Below, one piece after another: positions 37,775 to 38,554 of a stretch of 38,554 bases of DNA. This DNA comes from an uncultured Oscillospiraceae bacterium (GTDB lineage Bacteria; Bacillota; Clostridia; Oscillospirales; Oscillospiraceae): assembly GCA_900759385.1 (NCBI GenBank), contig CAAEUZ010000041.1, forward strand, positions 1-38,554. Direction: 5' to 3'. Position numbers and translations under genes: made by a program. Below the pieces are notes generated by a model that worked only from the letters and a program-made list of their open reading frames with translations, ran no database searches and was not told where the DNA came from. Each line of letters starts with the position of its first letter. Positions within the stretch are counted from its first letter, which is position 1.

Positions 37775-38554
37775 ATGAATCTGTATGCAGGTGTAGATAT
37801 AGGCTCAACGACCTCCAAGTGCGTCCTGCTGGACGAGGCGGGGCAGATAGTCACCTTCCAGGTCATCATGACCGAGTTTGACCGCAACGCCAGCGGCGAC
37901 AAGGTGCTCAAGGCCGCGCTTGACGCTGCCGGGGCGGAGGCCGGGGACGTCAAGTATGTCGTCGCCACCGGCTATGGCCGGAAAGCCTTCCAGCGCGCCG
38001 ACGACAACATACCCGAGATCATAGCCCACGGCATAGGCACGCACAGGGTGGACCCCACGGCCAGGACAATAATTGATATCGGCGGCCAGGACAGCAAGGT
38101 CATCGAACTCGATGAATACGGTACGGTCATGCGTTTCGAGATGAATGACCGCTGCGCTGCCGGAACGGGGCGCTTTTTCGAGGTGCTTACGCACCGGCTG
38201 CTGGGCATAGAGATGAGCGAGCTGTCCGACCTGATGAAGCAGTCGCAGAACCCGTGTACCATCAGCAGCATGTGCACTATTTTTGCCGAGAGCGAGATAA
38301 TATCGTACCTCTCGCAGAAAGTGCCGGTGGCGGATATCGCGGCCGGGACCGGGCGCTCGATCGCGCGGCGTATAGTTTCCATGGGCAAGGCCGGCCAGAT
38401 ATCGTATATATCGCCGATCGTGTTCTCCGGCGGCGTGGCCAATAATGAGGCCATTGCCGACATCTTCGCGGATATACTGGGGAAGCCCGTACGCGCACTC
38501 AAGCTGCCGCAGTCCACTGCGGCCCTGGGTGCGGCGATACGCGCACAGGAATAC
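37775..38554 (+). CDS. 2-hydroxyacyl-CoA dehydratase activator (HgdC/BadF-type ATPase), partial
   Basis: An open frame from ATG 37775 to the window end (260 residues, no stop; the family is about 260-270 long, so little is missing). It is an ASKHA-fold ATPase: phosphate loops GVDIGSTTSK (6-15) and DIGGQDSK (101-108), and the two cysteines that hold the dimer-bridging [4Fe-4S] cluster, C127 (NDRCAAGTGRF) and C166 (SSMCTIFAESEI). A FSGGVANN motif follows at 217-224. It uses ATP to inject the single electron that starts the dehydratase, after which the dehydratase runs for many turnovers. The gene starts three bases after the redox protein stop. All recognised residues are intact. Confidence 0.94.
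   Translation, partial: MNLYAGVDIGSTTSKCVLLDEAGQIVTFQVIMTEFDRNASGDKVLKAALDAAGAEAGDVKYVVATGYGRKAFQRADDNIPEIIAHGIGTHRVDPTARTIIDIGGQDSKVIELDEYGTVMRFEMNDRCAAGTGRFFEVLTHRLLGIEMSELSDLMKQSQNPCTISSMCTIFAESEIISYLSQKVPVADIAAGTGRSIARRIVSMGKAGQISYISPIVFSGGVANNEAIADIFADILGKPVRALKLPQSTAALGAAIRAQEY

Overview
The window reads as part of an anaerobic, gut-type Firmicute chromosome (class Clostridia; Oscillospirales or Christensenellales would fit). The evidence is GC-rich DNA with frequent ATA isoleucine codons, strong AGGAGG ribosome sites, and typical Firmicute families: NiaR, an ECF-transporter S component beside a MocR regulator, a DUF4358-like lipoprotein, and 2-hydroxyacyl-CoA dehydratases with their activator. 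The lineage is an inference from gene families. I saw no rRNA, tRNA, CRISPR array or transposase.

Layout. 1-475: gene-free repeats. 476-2258 (+): sigma-54 (rpoN) and a small exported protein. 2310-2738 (-): an exported InlB-type repeat protein. 3065-6251 (-): a niacin locus (pncB-niaR, then an EIIC-like membrane protein with its own promoter and a perfect NiaR-type operator). 6539-8205 (+): a membrane-anchored transglutaminase-like protein and a lipoprotein. 8255-10269: a MocR regulator divergent from an ECF S component. 10320-11816 (-): an ECF sigma factor and its putative anti-sigma. 11995-19497 (-): LysR regulator, two FMN/FAD/Fe-S old-yellow-enzyme reductases and two MFS transporters. 19568-21423 (-): a divergent dehydratase-subunit paralogue with a DUF5714-like Cys-rich protein. 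21684-31954 (-): a very tight run of ten genes (anion transporter, dihydrolipoamide-dehydrogenase-like protein, methyltransferase, radical SAM, AMP-forming CoA ligase, radical SAM, 63-residue orphan, sirtuin, CobW GTPase, C-GCAxxG-C-C protein). 32350-38554 (+): a divergent 2-hydroxyacyl-CoA dehydratase locus (alpha, beta, an extra beta-like paralogue, TetR regulator, two small proteins including a zinc-ribbon redox type, and the ATP-dependent activator, which runs off the window end).

How they may work together. The right-hand half looks like catabolism of an unusual carboxylate: uptake by the SLC13-type carrier, CoA activation, radical dehydration of a 2-hydroxyacyl-CoA, and possibly reduction of enoates by the flavoenzymes. 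The best candidate for an undescribed system is the ten-gene operon with two Tes-like radical SAM enzymes, methyltransferase, ligase, sirtuin and GTPase, plus the divergent dehydratase operon carrying a small redox protein that I associate with the same kind of neighbourhood. Several well-formed promoters, operators and terminators are visible and are listed.
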